In this document: positions 5,546 through 5,960 of the stretch, one piece after another
Numbering within the stretch: the stretch's first letter is position 1
How the letters are laid out: every line of letters starts with the position of its first letter
DNA from: Porphyrobacter sp.
Lineage (GTDB): Bacteria > Pseudomonadota > Alphaproteobacteria > Sphingomonadales > Sphingomonadaceae
Reading direction: 5' to 3'
DNA length: 5,960 nt
NCBI GenBank assembly: GCA_014359685.1
Contig: JACIYY010000169.1
Span: 1-5,960 of the forward strand
The notes under the pieces: generated by a model
What the model saw: the letters and a program-made list of their open reading frames with translations, nothing else
The model's database searches: none
Told to the model about the DNA's origin: nothing
Program-made: the position numbers and the translations under genes

Positions 5546-5562
5546 TAGCAACCGCCGTGCCA
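5546..5562 (-). promoter_or_regulatory. Sigma-54 (-24/-12) promoter of the psp operon
   Basis: The minus strand reads TGGCACGGCGGTTGCTA, matching every fixed base of the sigma-54 consensus TGGCACG-N4-TTGC(A/T), with the -24 GG and -12 GC correctly spaced. With C of GC (5548) as -12, transcription should start near 5536. That leaves a 27-base leader before ATG 5509. Sigma-54 promoters need an ATP-driven activator, and a PspF gene starts divergently about 100 bases away, as in the classical pspA-pspF arrangement. Confidence 0.93.
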
Positions 5563-5588
5563 GTTGCGCCGGGACCGCCGCTTTCGCC

Positions 5589-5615
5589 TTGCGACGGCGC
5601 GCAACGAGGCTTGCG
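5589..5615. promoter_or_regulatory. Candidate PspF upstream activating sequence
   Basis: Alternating half-sites TTGCG (5589-5593), CGCAA (5600-5604) and TTGCG (5611-5615) are each separated by 6 bases, so centres are 11 bases apart, about one helical turn. A further GTTGCGC at 5563-5569 pairs with GCGCAAC at 5599-5605. The block lies about 53-79 bases upstream of the predicted psp transcript start, between the two divergent genes, where an enhancer site for PspF would be expected. Bacterial enhancer sites usually lie somewhat further away, and no clear IHF site is seen between. Site identity is inferred from symmetry and position. Confidence 0.4.
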
Positions 5616-5664
5616 ATATGGCGGATATTGCCAACAGGCGGGATTTTCCGCTAGATCATGGCGA

Positions 5665-5960
5665 ATGGAGCGCGACAATCAGTTCATCGGCCAGTCGACC
5701 GCCTTCCTCGACGCGGTGGAGCGCGCCAGCCACGCTGCGCCGCTGCGCCGGCCGGTGCTGGTGATCGGCGAACGCGGCACCGGCAAGGAGCTGATCGCCG
5801 AGCGGCTCCACCGCCTGTCCGACCGCTGGCAGCACCCGCTGGTGACCATGAACTGCGCCGCTCTGCCCGAGACGCTGATCGAGGCCGAGCTGTTCGGGCA
5901 TGAGGCCGGCGCCTTCACCGGTGCCGCGCGCGCCCGCGCCGGGCGGTTCGAGGAGGCCGA
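5665..5960 (+). CDS. pspF: PspF, sigma-54-dependent transcriptional activator (partial)
   Basis: PspF is an AAA+ activator that remodels sigma-54 RNA polymerase at psp promoters and is held inactive by PspA. Only the first 98 residues are in the window; the frame is open at the right edge. It starts [20 protein letters not shown] and has no receiver domain, as expected for PspF. Visible motifs are Walker A GERGTGKE (35-42) and the sigma-54 contact loop GAFTGA (82-87) within [29 protein letters not shown] and [22 protein letters not shown] are very close to enterobacterial PspF. ATG 5665 is chosen by homology; another ATG at 5658 is in a different frame, and no Shine-Dalgarno is visible. It is divergent from the psp operon it should control. 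Walker B and the DNA-binding domain are outside the window. Confidence 0.95.
   Translation, partial: MERDNQFIGQSTAFLDAVERASHAAPLRRPVLVIGERGTGKELIAERLHRLSDRWQHPLVTMNCAALPETLIEAELFGHEAGAFTGAARARAGRFEEA

Noticed and set aside
5510..5551. Longer start (ATG 5551) for the 52-residue peptide
   Set aside because: The codon overlaps the -12 element and lies upstream of the predicted transcript start near 5536.
5629..5657. TTGCCA-N17-TAGATC as a pspF promoter
   Set aside because: The -10 is poor, and transcription would begin at the start codon, implying a leaderless message; possible, since pspF lacks a visible Shine-Dalgarno, but unsupported.

Overview
The window is very GC-rich, about two thirds or more by eye, with G/C at most third codon positions. 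The protein sequences look alphaproteobacterial, most likely Sphingomonadales (Sphingomonas, Novosphingobium or Erythrobacter-like). The grounds are a CrtZ-type carotenoid hydroxylase, the style of the PspA/PspC sequences, and an IS5-type element. This is inference from protein character; no database was searched.

Layout. Positions 1-86 hold the right end of an IS5-family insertion sequence: the last codons of the transposase, the terminal repeat and a TA target. Positions 135-1568 (minus) encode LeuC, the large subunit of isopropylmalate isomerase (leucine synthesis). Positions 1648-2181 (plus), divergent from leuC, encode CrtZ, the beta-carotene hydroxylase. Convergent with crtZ, and only 3 bp away, are a YbaN/DUF454 membrane protein and a SufE sulfur-acceptor protein, abutting each other on the minus strand (2185-2946).

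The main content is a phage-shock-protein (Psp) envelope-stress locus at 3012-5960. pspF, the sigma-54 activator, runs rightward off the window end. Facing it on the minus strand is a seven-cistron run: a 52-residue one-helix membrane peptide, pspA, pspB, pspC, and three further small one-helix membrane proteins of 108, 82 and 78 residues. Cistrons overlap (ATGA or GTGA) or are a few to about 30 bases apart. A textbook -24/-12 promoter, TGGCACGGCGGTTGCTA, lies at 5562-5546. It predicts transcription from about 5536, 27 bases before the start codon of the 52-residue peptide, so that unrecognised peptide would be the first cistron. Upstream are alternating TTGCG/CGCAA half-sites that could bind PspF.

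How it should work (known Psp biology plus inference): PspA holds PspF inactive. On membrane stress PspB and PspC recruit PspA, PspF is released, and the sigma-54 promoter makes more PspA to protect the inner membrane. The novel aspects are the promoter-proximal peptide, an in-frame 41-codon extension of pspA with its own ribosome-binding site and ATGA coupling, and three extra membrane proteins downstream of pspC. The cytoplasmic helix of each extra protein repeats the ER-x-x-x-LE pattern seen in PspB.
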